DNA of 39,861 nt from Oceanobacter sp. (GTDB lineage: Bacteria > Pseudomonadota > Gammaproteobacteria > Pseudomonadales > Oceanobacteraceae), in assembly GCA_002733645.1 (NCBI GenBank), contig NVWL01000024.1, forward strand, positions 1 to 39,861. The letters are read 5' to 3'. This document shows positions 1-10,112 of the stretch, one piece after another (position 1 is the first letter of the stretch; the number at the start of each line of letters is the position of its first letter). The notes below the pieces were generated by a model. It had not been told where the DNA came from, made no database searches, and worked only from the letters and a program-made list of their open reading frames with translations. The position numbers and the translations under genes are program-made.

Positions 1-311
1 GCCTGTAGACACTTTATATCTTTGTTGTTGACCTTATTAAGGACCCGCCATTAACTTCGATCAACGCCTCGATCTAAAGCGTTACAGGACTCACGCGCAC
101 GACTGCATGGATGCAGGAGGTAGGGCGACGCAGGAAGCCAAAGCCGAGCACTACTGCATTAATCAGAGGTACCCTAGGGCAATGGCAGCCCCCCTAAAGC
201 CTAATTATTCGTTTTTTCACAAGCCGATGTGCTTTATAGTGTGTAGCTTTGGTGTACAGGCGCTAGGTTTCTGCCTGTTTGACATGTTTCAGAGGTTATA
301 GAGTAGACACA
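1..311. other. Leader region upstream of fabB, no convincing gene
   Basis: No credible gene is seen here. An open frame at 107-301 has no recognisable product and no good ribosome site. A perfect inverted repeat CTGCAT-GG-ATGCAG lies at about 103-116 and is followed by a purine-rich stretch that looks like an intergenic hairpin element. A TATAGT hexamer near 235-240 could be a -10 box for fabB, but its -35 is poor. A fabA gene, which often precedes fabB, is not present in the visible part. Confidence 0.4.
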
Positions 312-1523
312 ATGCGTCGTGTAGTAGTCACAGGGTTAGGAATTGTCAGTTGTTTAGGTAACGACAAAGAAGCCGTTCTGAAGTCTCTTCAGGAGCAAAA
401 GTCCGGTATTGGCTATGTTCCAGAGTATGAAGAACTCGGTTTCCGAAGCCATATTGCAGGCCGTCCTGATATTGACCTTGATGAGCATATTGATCGCAAG
501 ATCAAACGTTTCATGGGTCCCTCTGCGGCATACTCCTACCTCTCTCTACAACAAGCAATTAAAGATGCTGGTTTAACTGATGACCTCGTCAGCAACCCAC
601 GCACTGGTTTGATTGCCGGCTCTGGCGGCGCAAGCAGCAGTGACATTGTTGAAGCCGTCGATATTTTACGTGAGAAAGGCATTCGCCGTGTCGGCCCTTA
701 CCGGGTAACTCGCAGCATGGGCAGCACAGTTTCGGCGAACCTCGCCACCCCATTTGCAATCAAGGGTGTGAACTACTCGTTAACATCCGCCTGCGCCACA
801 AGCTCACATTGTATTGGTAATGCCATGGAGCTAATCCAATGGGGCAAACAAGATATTATGTTTGCCGGCGGCGGCGAAGAAGAACACTGGTCGTTAACCA
901 TGCAATTCGACGCCATGGGCGCGTTATCGACTAAATACAACGACACCCCGGCCAATGCCTCTCGTGCCTATGATGCAAACCGCGATGGTTTTGTCATCGC
1001 CGGTGGCGGTGGTGTTATTGTGCTTGAAGAATACGAACACGCCGTCGCCCGAGGCGCGCACATCTATGCTGAAATCATTGGCTACAGTGCGACTTCAGAC
1101 GGTGTAGACATGGTTGCTCCATCAGGAGAAGGGGCTGAGCGCTGTATGCGCGATGCCCTCACTATGGCAGGTTCACCAACCATCGATTATTTGAATACCC
1201 ACGGTACCAGCACCCCTGCTGGCGATATATGCGAGCTTAAGGCAGTGTCACGCGCCTTTGATGGCAAGATGCCACCACTCAGCTCGACCAAGTCGCTAAC
1301 AGGGCACTCGCTCGGAGCCGCGGGCGTTCAGGAAGCCATTTACTGCTTGTTAATGCAGCAACATGGTTTTATCACCGGCAGCGCCAATATTACTGAGCGC
1401 GACCCGGACGCCGCAGATATGCCGATTGTGACGGAAAACCGCGACGCCAACCTTGAGACTGTTATGTCGAATAGCTTTGGCTTCGGTGGCACCAATGCCA
1501 CTCTGATATTCAGACGCGTATAG
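312..1523 (+). CDS. fabB: 3-oxoacyl-[acyl-carrier-protein] synthase I
   Basis: This cytoplasmic enzyme elongates fatty acids by decarboxylative condensation of malonyl-ACP with acyl-ACP, and in the FabB class it also carries unsaturated chains forward. The 403-residue product matches the usual FabB length of about 406. It carries the thiolase-fold triad: Cys161 in SACATS, His297 in [11 protein letters not shown] and His332 in [14 protein letters not shown]. The C-terminal [11 protein letters not shown] loop is intact. The ATG at 312 is chosen because it begins the typical [10 protein letters not shown] start; an in-frame ATG at 279 would add 11 residues with no family counterpart. The next gene downstream is a large carboxylase able to supply the malonyl unit, which suggests functional linkage. 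The assignment is very secure. Confidence 0.97.
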   Translation: MRRVVVTGLGIVSCLGNDKEAVLKSLQEQKSGIGYVPEYEELGFRSHIAGRPDIDLDEHIDRKIKRFMGPSAAYSYLSLQQAIKDAGLTDDLVSNPRTGLIAGSGGASSSDIVEAVDILREKGIRRVGPYRVTRSMGSTVSANLATPFAIKGVNYSLTSACATSSHCIGNAMELIQWGKQDIMFAGGGEEEHWSLTMQFDAMGALSTKYNDTPANASRAYDANRDGFVIAGGGGVIVLEEYEHAVARGAHIYAEIIGYSATSDGVDMVAPSGEGAERCMRDALTMAGSPTIDYLNTHGTSTPAGDICELKAVSRAFDGKMPPLSSTKSLTGHSLGAAGVQEAIYCLLMQQHGFITGSANITERDPDAADMPIVTENRDANLETVMSNSFGFGGTNATLIFRRV

Positions 1524-1698
1524 CCGTAACATAAACGGATCACTGACGAGCGCACTTAATAAACGCTTGGGGTTTAACCCCCAAAAGATAAGAAAAATTC
1601 CGGTGGCATACCGGACAACTGCACAAACAAAGGCCAATTCATCCAGTGACATCGGATAATGTTTAACGGCCCGAGTGAGTACCAATGGAATCATACGC
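1524..1698. other. fabB-carboxylase intergenic region with two hairpins
   Basis: Two inverted repeats occur here: TTGGGG-TTTAAC-CCCCAA at 1567-1584 and TCCGGT-GGCAT-ACCGGA at 1599-1615. Neither is followed by a T run on the plus strand, so they do not look like ordinary intrinsic terminators. They could be mRNA processing or operator structures between two genes that may be cotranscribed. No gene is seen. Confidence 0.4.
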
Positions 1699-4600
1699 AT
1701 GACAAAACAAGAATTACCAAATCATACGGATCCGTTGTTTCAGATTGCTGAAAAGCTTTCTGCCGACTTCTCATTTTTTCCGGAATACGAAGACAACGCA
1801 GTCGACCACAAAGTAAAAGGCCTGATCAGCCCAGAGCAATGCGGTATTGAGCTAGACCGCCTGCGTAAATTAAATATCGATGACTACATCGACCACGTTG
1901 TATCCCCCAGTGAAAGTACTCAACGTGCCTCTGCGAAAACCGTGGTTCAACACCTCGTTGTACGCATCATTACTGAAGTCGATGACGGCCCACTGTATTG
2001 CGCAGAAGCTGACCTCGATTTTGGCGGCCATATTCGCCGTGTTGGTTTTATCTGTCAAAACCGTGAACACTCGAATGGTGCTTGGGGGCCTGCTCACCAC
2101 AACCGTGCGGCGCAGCAAGCGCGTCATTACTCTAGCCGCGCGATGCCAATTATTACCTTTATCGACACCCCAGGAGCAGACGCTGGCGAGCAAGCTAACT
2201 CGCAAAATCAAGCGCACTCCATCAGCCATTTAATCACTGAAATGGCCAATAACGATGTACCGACTCTAGGTATTATTTGGGGGGCGGGTTATTCCGGTGG
2301 TGCTATTCCCCTAGCCTCCACCAATATTCTGCTTTCCGTGCGCGATGGTATTTTTAATACCATTCAGCCTCAAGGCTTAGCCAGCATTGCTCGTAAGTAC
2401 AATTTATCTTGGCAGGAATGTGCTAAGTACGTGGGAGTATCCGGGTATCAACTGCGTGAGTCGGGTGTGATTGATGGCATCGTTGATTACGCGCCGACGG
2501 ATGCGGATGAAAAACGTGTCAACCTGCATCGTGCGATTACTTCGGGTATCGAATCAATCGAAGAAGGCGCAAAAGACTTCACACGTAAAAACAAATATTT
2601 AATGGATCACTACCAGCGCAGTATTGAGCGCTTTTTAAATCCATCGGATAAACTGTTAACACTACAAAAAGACGCCAACTTCTTTCTGGCGAACAACCCG
2701 ACTGAACACATCAACATTTTCGGTCTGTGTTACCGCTACACCCGCTACTTAACGCTGCGTCGCCGTATTCATTCCACCACGGTGGAAAACTATGGCCGCC
2801 TAGCTGAAAAAGAAGTCCCGACAGGACAGCTTGATCAGCGCGTACAACGCGAACAAAACAAGAAGTTCCAGAACTGGCTCCAAGCCCCTGAAAAGATTGT
2901 CTACGACGACAATCTACAAAAATTCTGGAAAAACTTCTGGAGTAAATACGAAGAGCGTGGTGAAAGCCGCAACACCTTCGCACGTTTATTTTTTGGCGAG
3001 CCAAAAAACAACTACCTTAAAGCCAAGCAAGAGCTTTGCTTTAACTTAGGTTTGTATTTATTCAATCGTTGGAAGTCAGACGCGACGGTTAACTTCCAAG
3101 GTTTGCTTAACTACCTAGACGATTATCGCCAGAGCCGTTTTTTGTTACGCTCGACGGATATCTTAGATTCATCAGCGGTTGTCGACTTTATTGAAGACAA
3201 CCCGCACCCATTGGCAATTTATATTCGTGAGCAACTGCCCCACGAAACTCGTCAAGAGTTAAATAAACAACGCCACGGTGAAAACACCAAAGGGGCATTG
3301 CGTCAGTCGCTTGCGACCGCGCTGAATACCATTCTCTCGGACAACTTGTTACCTGCAGATATTCGCGCTGAATTAAAACTGTCTACCCGTACCGATGCAC
3401 TGTGCAATGACGAAATGACACAAGCGACGGAAGCCAATCGCCGCATTATTGAAGAAGCATTAGCACCCTACATTCAGTTTCGCCAAGAGAATATTCAAAA
3501 CCCATCGCATCCTGACATCACTATCCTTGATGCCATTTTGCACGATGAGTTACGTGAAGAATTTACTCACGTCTGTCAAAACATGTTGGTATTTGGTGGT
3601 CTTTACGACAACTTCATTCACAACCTAGCCAGTGTGGCGAAGGAAGCGAATGAAACTCGTGCACTGTCTCGCGAATCCGTTAAAACGTTATTAGATAAAT
3701 CATTATCAGAAGCAACCGACGGTGAAAGCTACACCATGAAAGATCTTGAATCTTTCAACTATTGGCTGAGCTACTTCGTTAAGAGCTCTCAACGTGGCGA
3801 TTTTTTGAAGTCGGTTGAAGAGTGGAAAAAACTTGCCTTCCCACGACTGTCTGAATCGTTATTCGTCGTTATAACCTTTATCTTCGAAAAACTGTTATCA
3901 GAGTATTACAACGCAGAGCAAGCGGGAAAAAATTACAACGGTCGTATTAATCCGGTATCCATTGGTCGTCGTAAAGACTTTTGGAACCGCCTAACGATGG
4001 GGTATCACGACCTTCAAATTCAAGAAGTACTTGATGATGCCAAGCGTGCCAAACGTGCGTCGCCATCTACCATCATTGATGCCTTCTTTACGGATTTTGA
4101 AGAGCTGTATCCTAACCTGATGTCCGCCGACCCTGTGTCTTTTCCTGGGTTCCGCTCTTCGATTGAAAGTGCGCTAAAACGCAATATTCAACCGTGTGGC
4201 GTAGTAACAGGTTTGGCAACCATTACCGTCGGAGGGCGTACACAGCGTGTTGGGGCGTTAATTTCTAATCTTGATTTCCAAGCCGGCGCTTTTGATATGG
4301 CCAGCGCTGAGAAATTTTGTAAATTATTAGTAGAATGTGCGCGCAATCAATTACCCGTCGTATGTTTCGTATCATCCGGGGGTATGCAAACGAAAGAAGG
4401 GGCAGCGGCACTTTTCTCTATGTCAGTCGTTAACGACCGCATTACCCGCTTTGTTCGTGATAACGATTTACCCCTTGTGGTATTTGGATTTGGGGATTGT
4501 ACCGGTGGCGCGCAAGCGAGTTTCGTGACTCACCCTCTTGCACAAACCTATTATTTCTCAGGTACCAACATGCCATTTGCTGGCCAAATTGTTGTACCAA

Positions 4601-6606
4601 GCTACTTACCAAGCACGTGTACGTTATCGAATTACCTATCGGTCTCATCAGAATCAATGGATGGCCTAGTGGCTCATCCTTTTTACACTGAAATGGATGA
4701 TCGCTTACGTGCGATTGATCCAGACGTACCGGTTGCACGCCACACAATTAACGACGTACTTGAGCGTGTACTTGAAGGGTATGTTACCGCAGAGCGCATG
4801 GCTCCCGCGACCGCCGAAGAAGCAGAGCAACAAAAGAAATACGGTAAAATCGATAAAATCATGATTCATGCTCGTGGCTGTACTGCCGTGAAGCTGATTC
4901 GTAAAGCACAAGAAAACGACATTAAAGTGGTATTAATCCAGTCAGACCCTGACATGGAATCTGTGCCCGTAGATATGCTTGGGCCAAAAGACCGCGTGGT
5001 GTGTATCGGTGGTAATACCCCGGATGAAAGCTACCTGAATGCTAAATCTGTATTACGTATTGCCCATCATGAAGGCGTTGATGCACTGCACCCGGGCATT
5101 GGCTTCTTATCAGAGAGCAGTCAGTTTGCAGCGCTGTGTGGTAATCACGATATTAATTTTGTTGGCCCCCCGGTGTCATCCATGGAAACCATGGGCAACA
5201 AATCCAACGCGATTAATACCGCGATGCAAGTGAATGTACCTGTTGTTCCGGGTTCACACGGTATTTTGACCAGCTCCGCGAATGCTGCCAGCGTTGCGGA
5301 CGAAATTGGCTACCCGGTTCTGCTTAAAGCCGTTCACGGTGGTGGCGGAAAAGGCATCCAAGTGGTTGAGTCTGCGGACCGTATTCACGCCCTCTTCCAT
5401 CAGATTTCTACCGAAGCAAAAGCGGCCTTTGGTAATGGTGATGTGTACCTCGAAAAATACGTTACCTCATTACGCCATATTGAAGTTCAAGTGCTACGTG
5501 ATTCTCACGGCAACACCAAAATTCTAGGGCTACGTGACTGTTCGGTGCAGCGTAACAACCAGAAAATTTTTGAAGAATCTGGTTCTACTATGCTTCCAAA
5601 AGAACTGGAAGACAGTGCTTACGATTTTGCCGAAAAATTATCAGATGCTGTGGAATACGTGGGCGCTGGTACGGTTGAATTTATTTTCGATCTAGATCAT
5701 ATGTCGATCTACTTCATGGAAATGAATACCCGACTTCAGGTTGAACACCCAGTGACTGAGTTAGTGTCTGGTATTGATATTGTTTCTACGCAGTTCAAAA
5801 TTGCGGAAGGCGGCAATATTCAAGACCTAACCCCGGAACACAAAGGCTACGCAATTGAAGTCCGAATCAATGCGGAAAAAGCCGTATTAAAAGGTGACAA
5901 CGTAGAGTTTGTACCAACCCCAGGAACCATTCGCGAATGCACATTACCTAAATACGATCACATTGAATTAATTTCAATGGCCGCCAGTGGCAAACAAGTC
6001 TCACCTTTCTACGACAGCATGGTCGCACAGGTTATTTGTTACGGTGAAAACCGTGAAGACACCATCGCCAAACTGCGTAAATACTTAGACGAAGTAAAAA
6101 TCACCGGCGTATGCACAAACATTCCGCTGCTAAAACGTGTATTGGATGACTCGGTATTTAATGATGGCGTGTACGATACGACTTACCTACCGAAATTCCT
6201 TGATCGTATTAATGTCAGCGACTTGATTAAAGACATCGAAGACGCTGCAGATATGCTAGCCGATGCCGTTGATGCCTCTCAGCTTAAAATCGAAGGATCA
6301 GATGAACTGAAAGTATTGTCGCCATCGACCTGTATTTTCTACGGTTCATCGTCTCCAAGCGAACCTGCCTTTGCTAAAGAAGGTGACATCATCAGCGTTG
6401 ATCAAACTCTGTGTTTGATGGAAGCCATGAAGATGTTTACGCCTTTAAGCTTGAAGCAGTTTAATCGCGCAGGCACAGAGCTGTACCCAGCGAAGCAGAA
6501 GTTCAAAGTCACTCGTATTTTGAACTCAGATGGCCAACAGGTAAATCAAGGCGATTTATTGTTTGTGGTAAAACCAGTTGCGGTTAAATCAGCCTCTGGT
6601 GCTTAG
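1699..6606 (+). CDS. Single-chain acetyl/acyl-CoA carboxylase (CT-BC-BCCP fusion)
   Basis: This is a biotin-dependent carboxylase with all catalytic parts in one 1635-residue chain. Residues about 100-300 resemble the AccA-type (alpha) carboxyltransferase, with IDTPGADAGE near 155 and the glycine-rich oxyanion segment GAGYSGGAIPL near 195. Residues about 830-1000 resemble the AccD-type (beta) half, with SSGGMQTKEG near 892 and GDCTGGAQASF near 933. Biotin carboxylase starts near 1048, with HPGIGFLSES near 1131, the ATP-grasp loop GGGGKGIQ near 1214 and MNTRLQVEHPVTE near 1342. The biotinyl domain has EAMKM with the acceptor lysine at 1578. About 500 residues between the two CT halves match no domain I know. 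The beta part shows no AccD-type four-cysteine zinc finger. The ATG at 1699 is preferred because TGGAA lies 8 bases upstream; an in-frame GTG at 1675 has no ribosome site. The acyl-CoA substrate is not known. Acetyl-CoA is suggested by the upstream fabB. Confidence 0.88.
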   Translation: MTKQELPNHTDPLFQIAEKLSADFSFFPEYEDNAVDHKVKGLISPEQCGIELDRLRKLNIDDYIDHVVSPSESTQRASAKTVVQHLVVRIITEVDDGPLYCAEADLDFGGHIRRVGFICQNREHSNGAWGPAHHNRAAQQARHYSSRAMPIITFIDTPGADAGEQANSQNQAHSISHLITEMANNDVPTLGIIWGAGYSGGAIPLASTNILLSVRDGIFNTIQPQGLASIARKYNLSWQECAKYVGVSGYQLRESGVIDGIVDYAPTDADEKRVNLHRAITSGIESIEEGAKDFTRKNKYLMDHYQRSIERFLNPSDKLLTLQKDANFFLANNPTEHINIFGLCYRYTRYLTLRRRIHSTTVENYGRLAEKEVPTGQLDQRVQREQNKKFQNWLQAPEKIVYDDNLQKFWKNFWSKYEERGESRNTFARLFFGEPKNNYLKAKQELCFNLGLYLFNRWKSDATVNFQGLLNYLDDYRQSRFLLRSTDILDSSAVVDFIEDNPHPLAIYIREQLPHETRQELNKQRHGENTKGALRQSLATALNTILSDNLLPADIRAELKLSTRTDALCNDEMTQATEANRRIIEEALAPYIQFRQENIQNPSHPDITILDAILHDELREEFTHVCQNMLVFGGLYDNFIHNLASVAKEANETRALSRESVKTLLDKSLSEATDGESYTMKDLESFNYWLSYFVKSSQRGDFLKSVEEWKKLAFPRLSESLFVVITFIFEKLLSEYYNAEQAGKNYNGRINPVSIGRRKDFWNRLTMGYHDLQIQEVLDDAKRAKRASPSTIIDAFFTDFEELYPNLMSADPVSFPGFRSSIESALKRNIQPCGVVTGLATITVGGRTQRVGALISNLDFQAGAFDMASAEKFCKLLVECARNQLPVVCFVSSGGMQTKEGAAALFSMSVVNDRITRFVRDNDLPLVVFGFGDCTGGAQASFVTHPLAQTYYFSGTNMPFAGQIVVPSYLPSTCTLSNYLSVSSESMDGLVAHPFYTEMDDRLRAIDPDVPVARHTINDVLERVLEGYVTAERMAPATAEEAEQQKKYGKIDKIMIHARGCTAVKLIRKAQENDIKVVLIQSDPDMESVPVDMLGPKDRVVCIGGNTPDESYLNAKSVLRIAHHEGVDALHPGIGFLSESSQFAALCGNHDINFVGPPVSSMETMGNKSNAINTAMQVNVPVVPGSHGILTSSANAASVADEIGYPVLLKAVHGGGGKGIQVVESADRIHALFHQISTEAKAAFGNGDVYLEKYVTSLRHIEVQVLRDSHGNTKILGLRDCSVQRNNQKIFEESGSTMLPKELEDSAYDFAEKLSDAVEYVGAGTVEFIFDLDHMSIYFMEMNTRLQVEHPVTELVSGIDIVSTQFKIAEGGNIQDLTPEHKGYAIEVRINAEKAVLKGDNVEFVPTPGTIRECTLPKYDHIELISMAASGKQVSPFYDSMVAQVICYGENREDTIAKLRKYLDEVKITGVCTNIPLLKRVLDDSVFNDGVYDTTYLPKFLDRINVSDLIKDIEDAADMLADAVDASQLKIEGSDELKVLSPSTCIFYGSSSPSEPAFAKEGDIISVDQTLCLMEAMKMFTPLSLKQFNRAGTELYPAKQKFKVTRILNSDGQQVNQGDLLFVVKPVAVKSASGA

Positions 6607-6652
6607 GTTTGATTAAAGCGTTGGTTGATACACTGTGAATTAAGTGCAGCAC

Positions 6653-6685
6653 AAAAAAACCCGGTAGAGATACCGGGTTTTTATT
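6653..6685. terminator. Bidirectional terminator between carboxylase and uvrB
   Basis: A 7-bp stem CCCGGTA-gaga-TACCGGG is flanked by seven A residues on the left and a T-rich tract on the right. It can therefore end transcription of the carboxylase on the plus strand and of uvrB on the minus strand. It lies between the two convergent stop codons. Confidence 0.9.
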
Positions 6686-6703
6686 TGCTAAGTAAGAATA
6701 TGG

Positions 6704-8737
6704 TTAACTGTTCTGAATCATTTTTTCTTTCATCGAGTGCAATAGATCGCGTAAGCTGGCCGCTTTCTCGAAGTCCAAATCTTTAGCCGCTTTAAACATA
6801 TCATCTTCCACTTTGATAATACGCTTACCCAACTCGCTTGAGCTTAAGTGCTTCCAGTCATCCGTTGCGTAATCAGCGCCTTTTTCTGCAACTTTCTGCT
6901 TACCACGACCACTATTTTTACCTCGATGGCCCGGAGCAGGCGCTGCGCCAAGAATATCTTCCACCGACTTCATAATACCCGTAGGGGTAATACCATTTTC
7001 TTCGTTAAATAAAACCTGCTTTTCTCGACGACGATCTGTTTCATCCATCGCACGTTGCATAGAATCGGTAATTCTATCTGCATACAGAATCGCCTTGCCG
7101 TTAAGGTTTCGAGCAGCACGACCAATGGTCTGAATTAACGCTCGCTCGGAGCGTAAGAAACCTTCTTTATCAGCATCAAAAATAGCAACTAGAGACGCTT
7201 CAGGAATATCCAAACCTTCTCGTAATAAGTTGATACCCACCAACACATCAAATTCGCCCAAACGTAAATCACGAATTATCTCCACACGTTCAACCGTATC
7301 GATATCACTGTGTAAATAACGCACACGAACTTTTTGATCATGTAAAAAATCAGTAAGATCCTCAGCCATACGTTTAGTTAACACGGTAATTAAAATTCGC
7401 TCGCCTTTTGCAGTACGCTCAATTAACTCATGTAATACATCATCGACCTGTCCAGTAGCTGGTCGAACTTCAATAAGTGGATCAATCAACCCCGTTGGAC
7501 GAACGACCTGCTCAACCACATTATCTTGATGTTCTTTTTCATAGTTTCCCGGTGTCGCCGACACAAAAATACATTGCGGAACAATCGACTCCCACTCTTC
7601 AAATTGCATCGGACGGTTATCCAATGCGGAAGGCAAACGGAAACCAAATTGCACGAGCGTTTCTTTACGTGAACGGTCACCGCGATACATGCCGCCAATT
7701 TGAGGAATCGTCACGTGCGACTCATCAACAAACACCAGTGCATCTTTGGGGATGTAGTCAAACAATGTAGGAGGTGCTGCACCCGGCTCACGCCCTGATA
7801 AATAACGAGAGTAGTTTTCAATACCGGAGCAATAACCCAGCTCTTGCATCATTTCGATATCGTATCGTGTACGTTGCTCAAGCCGTTGAGCTTCCACTAA
7901 TAAGTTTTCTTCCCGGTAATATTCGAGACGCTCATCAAGTTCAGTTTTAATGCCTTCGATGGCTTCCAGAATTTTTTCTCGGGGCGTGACATAGTGTGTT
8001 TTAGGGTAAATAGTCACACGATCAAAGCGATTATAGATACGCCCCGTTAGCGGATCAAAACTGCTTATTTGTTCAATTTCATCATCGAACAATTCCACCC
8101 GCATTGCTTCGTCATCGCTTTCCGCGGGAAAAATATCAATCACTTCGCCCCGAACTCGATAAGTACCACGATGAAAATCCGCATCATTGCGCGTGTATTG
8201 CAGCTCAGCTAAACGACGTAAAATGTCACGTTGGTTAATGTGTTCACCACGCACCATGTGCAGCATCATTTTCAGGTACGAATCAGGATCACCTAAACCA
8301 TAAATCGCAGAAACGGTACACACAATAACGGCATCACGCCGTTCCATCAGTGCTTTGGTCGCCGATAAACGCATTTGTTCGATGTGTTCGTTAACGGATG
8401 CATCTTTATCAATAAAAGTGTCCGACGACGGTACATAAGCTTCTGGCTGGTAGTAGTCGTAATAAGAAACGAAGTATTCAACTGCGTTATTCGGGAAAAA
8501 TTCTTTAAACTCACCGTACAACTGCGCCGCTAATGTTTTATTGTGCGCCATAATAATAGCTGGGCGGCCAGACTGAGCAATCACATTGGCCATCGTGTAC
8601 GTCTTACCCGACCCCGTCACACCAAGCAGTGTTTGTTTCAGAAGGCCAGCATTGATGCCTTTTAGTAGACCCGCGATAGCCGTTGGCTGATCACCTGCCG
8701 GTGAATATTTCGAGGTTAGCTCGAATGGCTTGTTCAT
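6704..8737 (-). CDS. uvrB: Excinuclease ABC subunit B
   Basis: UvrB is the damage-verifying helicase-like subunit of nucleotide excision repair, working with UvrA and UvrC in the cytoplasm. The 677-residue product is the expected length (E. coli 673). Walker A GVTGSGKT is at 39-46 and is followed by the tyrosine-rich beta-hairpin segment [12 protein letters not shown]. The DEAH-like box reads VDESH, helicase motif VI reads QTIGRAARN, and the C-terminal UVR motif reads [12 protein letters not shown]. The gene is monocistronic, is divergent from the aminotransferase gene and shares a terminator with the carboxylase. No LexA box (CTG-N10-CAG) is evident in its short leader, so SOS control is not supported by what I see. 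Confidence 0.98.
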   Translation of the reverse strand: MNKPFELTSKYSPAGDQPTAIAGLLKGINAGLLKQTLLGVTGSGKTYTMANVIAQSGRPAIIMAHNKTLAAQLYGEFKEFFPNNAVEYFVSYYDYYQPEAYVPSSDTFIDKDASVNEHIEQMRLSATKALMERRDAVIVCTVSAIYGLGDPDSYLKMMLHMVRGEHINQRDILRRLAELQYTRNDADFHRGTYRVRGEVIDIFPAESDDEAMRVELFDDEIEQISSFDPLTGRIYNRFDRVTIYPKTHYVTPREKILEAIEGIKTELDERLEYYREENLLVEAQRLEQRTRYDIEMMQELGYCSGIENYSRYLSGREPGAAPPTLFDYIPKDALVFVDESHVTIPQIGGMYRGDRSRKETLVQFGFRLPSALDNRPMQFEEWESIVPQCIFVSATPGNYEKEHQDNVVEQVVRPTGLIDPLIEVRPATGQVDDVLHELIERTAKGERILITVLTKRMAEDLTDFLHDQKVRVRYLHSDIDTVERVEIIRDLRLGEFDVLVGINLLREGLDIPEASLVAIFDADKEGFLRSERALIQTIGRAARNLNGKAILYADRITDSMQRAMDETDRRREKQVLFNEENGITPTGIMKSVEDILGAAPAPGHRGKNSGRGKQKVAEKGADYATDDWKHLSSSELGKRIIKVEDDMFKAAKDLDFEKAASLRDLLHSMKEKMIQNS

Positions 8738-8769
8738 GAGGATTCCAGTTATCTCCTAAATCTAGTAAG

Positions 8770-8800
8770 ATTATACGTTGTTTATTGCCCATTTTGAGGC
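8770..8800 (-). promoter_or_regulatory. Probable uvrB promoter
   Basis: Read on the minus strand, a perfect TATAAT -10 hexamer occupies 8775-8770, 33 bases before the uvrB start codon. The -35 region 17 bases upstream is a poor match. The call rests on the -10 box and the position. Confidence 0.5.
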
Positions 8801-8835
8801 CCGTTTTTAGGCCCCCTTTAACGAGGAAAGATACT

Positions 8836-10017
8836 TTGGATCTGAAATTGTCTGATCGCGTTCAACTGATCAAGCCATCCCCTACTCTGGCAGTTACTAA
8901 CCGTGCTGCAGAACTCAGAGCCGAAGGCAAAGACATCATTGGCCTTGGCGCCGGTGAGCCTGACTTCGATACCCCAGAGCACATCAAAAAAGCTGCCACT
9001 GAAGCCATTGCAAACGGCTTTACTAAGTATACGGCAGTTGATGGCACACCTGGCCTGAAATCAGCCATTATTGATAAGCTGAAAAAAGACAACGACCTTG
9101 AGTATCAAGCAAACCAAGTTCTTGTGTCTTGCGGTGGCAAGCAAAGCTTCTTTAATTTGTCTCTTGCCCTGATCAATCCAGGTGATGAAGTCGTTATCCC
9201 TGCGCCATATTGGGTATCTTACCCAGATATGGTCAAAATTGCCGAAGGCGAACCAGTGATCATCGAGACAGATGAAAGCACTCGTTTTAAAATCACACCA
9301 GCACAACTAGATGATGCGATTACCAGCAAAACTCGCCTAGTGGTATTGAACAGCCCATCGAACCCATCTGGCGTTGCCTACACACTTGATGAGCTAAAAG
9401 CTCTGGGCGAAGTATTACGCAAATACCCAGACGTACTGATCGCCACCGACGACATGTACGAATACATCTGGTGGGCAGATTTTAGCTTCGAAAACATTGT
9501 GACTGCGTGCCCTGACCTATACGACCGCACTGTCGTTTTGAACGGTGTATCCAAAGCCTACAGCATGACAGGCTGGCGTATTGGTTACGCAGCTGGCCCT
9601 GCCAAGCTAATTGGCGCCATGAAAAAAATTCAGTCACAAAGTACTTCAAATCCAACATCGATCTCACAGGTCGCTGCAGAAGCGGCACTGCGTGGTGGTC
9701 GTGATTGTGTAACACCAATGGTTGAAGCGTTCAAAAAGCGTCACGATTACTTGATCGATGCACTTAACGGTATTCCGGGGTTCAGTGCCATTGCTGGCGA
9801 TGGTGCCTTTTATGCATACCCATGCGTTAAAGACGCGATGGCTAATGTTGGCATTAGTGACGATGTAGAGTTTGCAGAAAAAATGCTAAACGAAGCGGGC
9901 GTTGCTATGGTGCCGGGTTCTGCTTTTGGTACGCCAGGTTATATGCGTTTATCCTTTGCAACCAGCATGGAAACGTTGGAAGACGCGGTGGCGCGTTTAA
10001 CCAAAGCTCTCAGCTAA
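8836..10017 (+). CDS. aspC: Pyridoxal-phosphate aspartate aminotransferase (class I, subgroup I-gamma)
   Basis: This enzyme transfers the amino group between aspartate and 2-oxoglutarate, linking amino-acid synthesis to the TCA cycle. The 393-residue chain has the fold-type I hallmarks: GAGEPDFDTPEHIK near the N terminus, SNPSNPSG, the pyridoxal-phosphate lysine at position 240 within NGVSKAYSMTGWRIGY, and a late arginine in GYMRLSFA. The start is the TTG at 8836: it sits 7 bases after a strong GAGGAA site and gives the usual LKLSDRVQLIKPSPTLAV beginning. An upstream TTG at 8785 would add 17 residues without a ribosome site. The protein belongs to the thermophile-like AspC/AatA group rather than the E. 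coli AspC/TyrB group. Prephenate or other side activities cannot be excluded. Confidence 0.93.
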   Translation: MDLKLSDRVQLIKPSPTLAVTNRAAELRAEGKDIIGLGAGEPDFDTPEHIKKAATEAIANGFTKYTAVDGTPGLKSAIIDKLKKDNDLEYQANQVLVSCGGKQSFFNLSLALINPGDEVVIPAPYWVSYPDMVKIAEGEPVIIETDESTRFKITPAQLDDAITSKTRLVVLNSPSNPSGVAYTLDELKALGEVLRKYPDVLIATDDMYEYIWWADFSFENIVTACPDLYDRTVVLNGVSKAYSMTGWRIGYAAGPAKLIGAMKKIQSQSTSNPTSISQVAAEAALRGGRDCVTPMVEAFKKRHDYLIDALNGIPGFSAIAGDGAFYAYPCVKDAMANVGISDDVEFAEKMLNEAGVAMVPGSAFGTPGYMRLSFATSMETLEDAVARLTKALS

Positions 10018-10062
10018 ACTTGAGTTAGCGAGTCAGGTTAAAATAAACTGATTACTCACCAT

Positions 10063-10106
10063 AGTCTGGAGTGACATGCGTCACTCCAGACTGTTCAAAT
10101 TTTTTA
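10063..10106 (+). terminator. Hairpin after aspC, probable terminator
   Basis: A perfect 13-bp stem AGTCTGGAGTGAC / GTCACTCCAGACT closes on a four-base loop ATGC. A T run (TTTTTT) follows after eight further bases, so it is a slightly imperfect intrinsic terminator. It lies 45 bases after the aspC stop and just before the first repeat copy. Confidence 0.65.
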
Positions 10107-10112
10107 ATCGCT

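Noticed and set aside
107-301. 64-residue open frame upstream of fabB
   Set aside because: No ribosome site, odd composition and no family resemblance; it overlaps a hairpin element and the likely fabB promoter.
8738-8835. LexA box controlling uvrB
   Set aside because: No CTG-N10-CAG arrangement is present in the uvrB leader.
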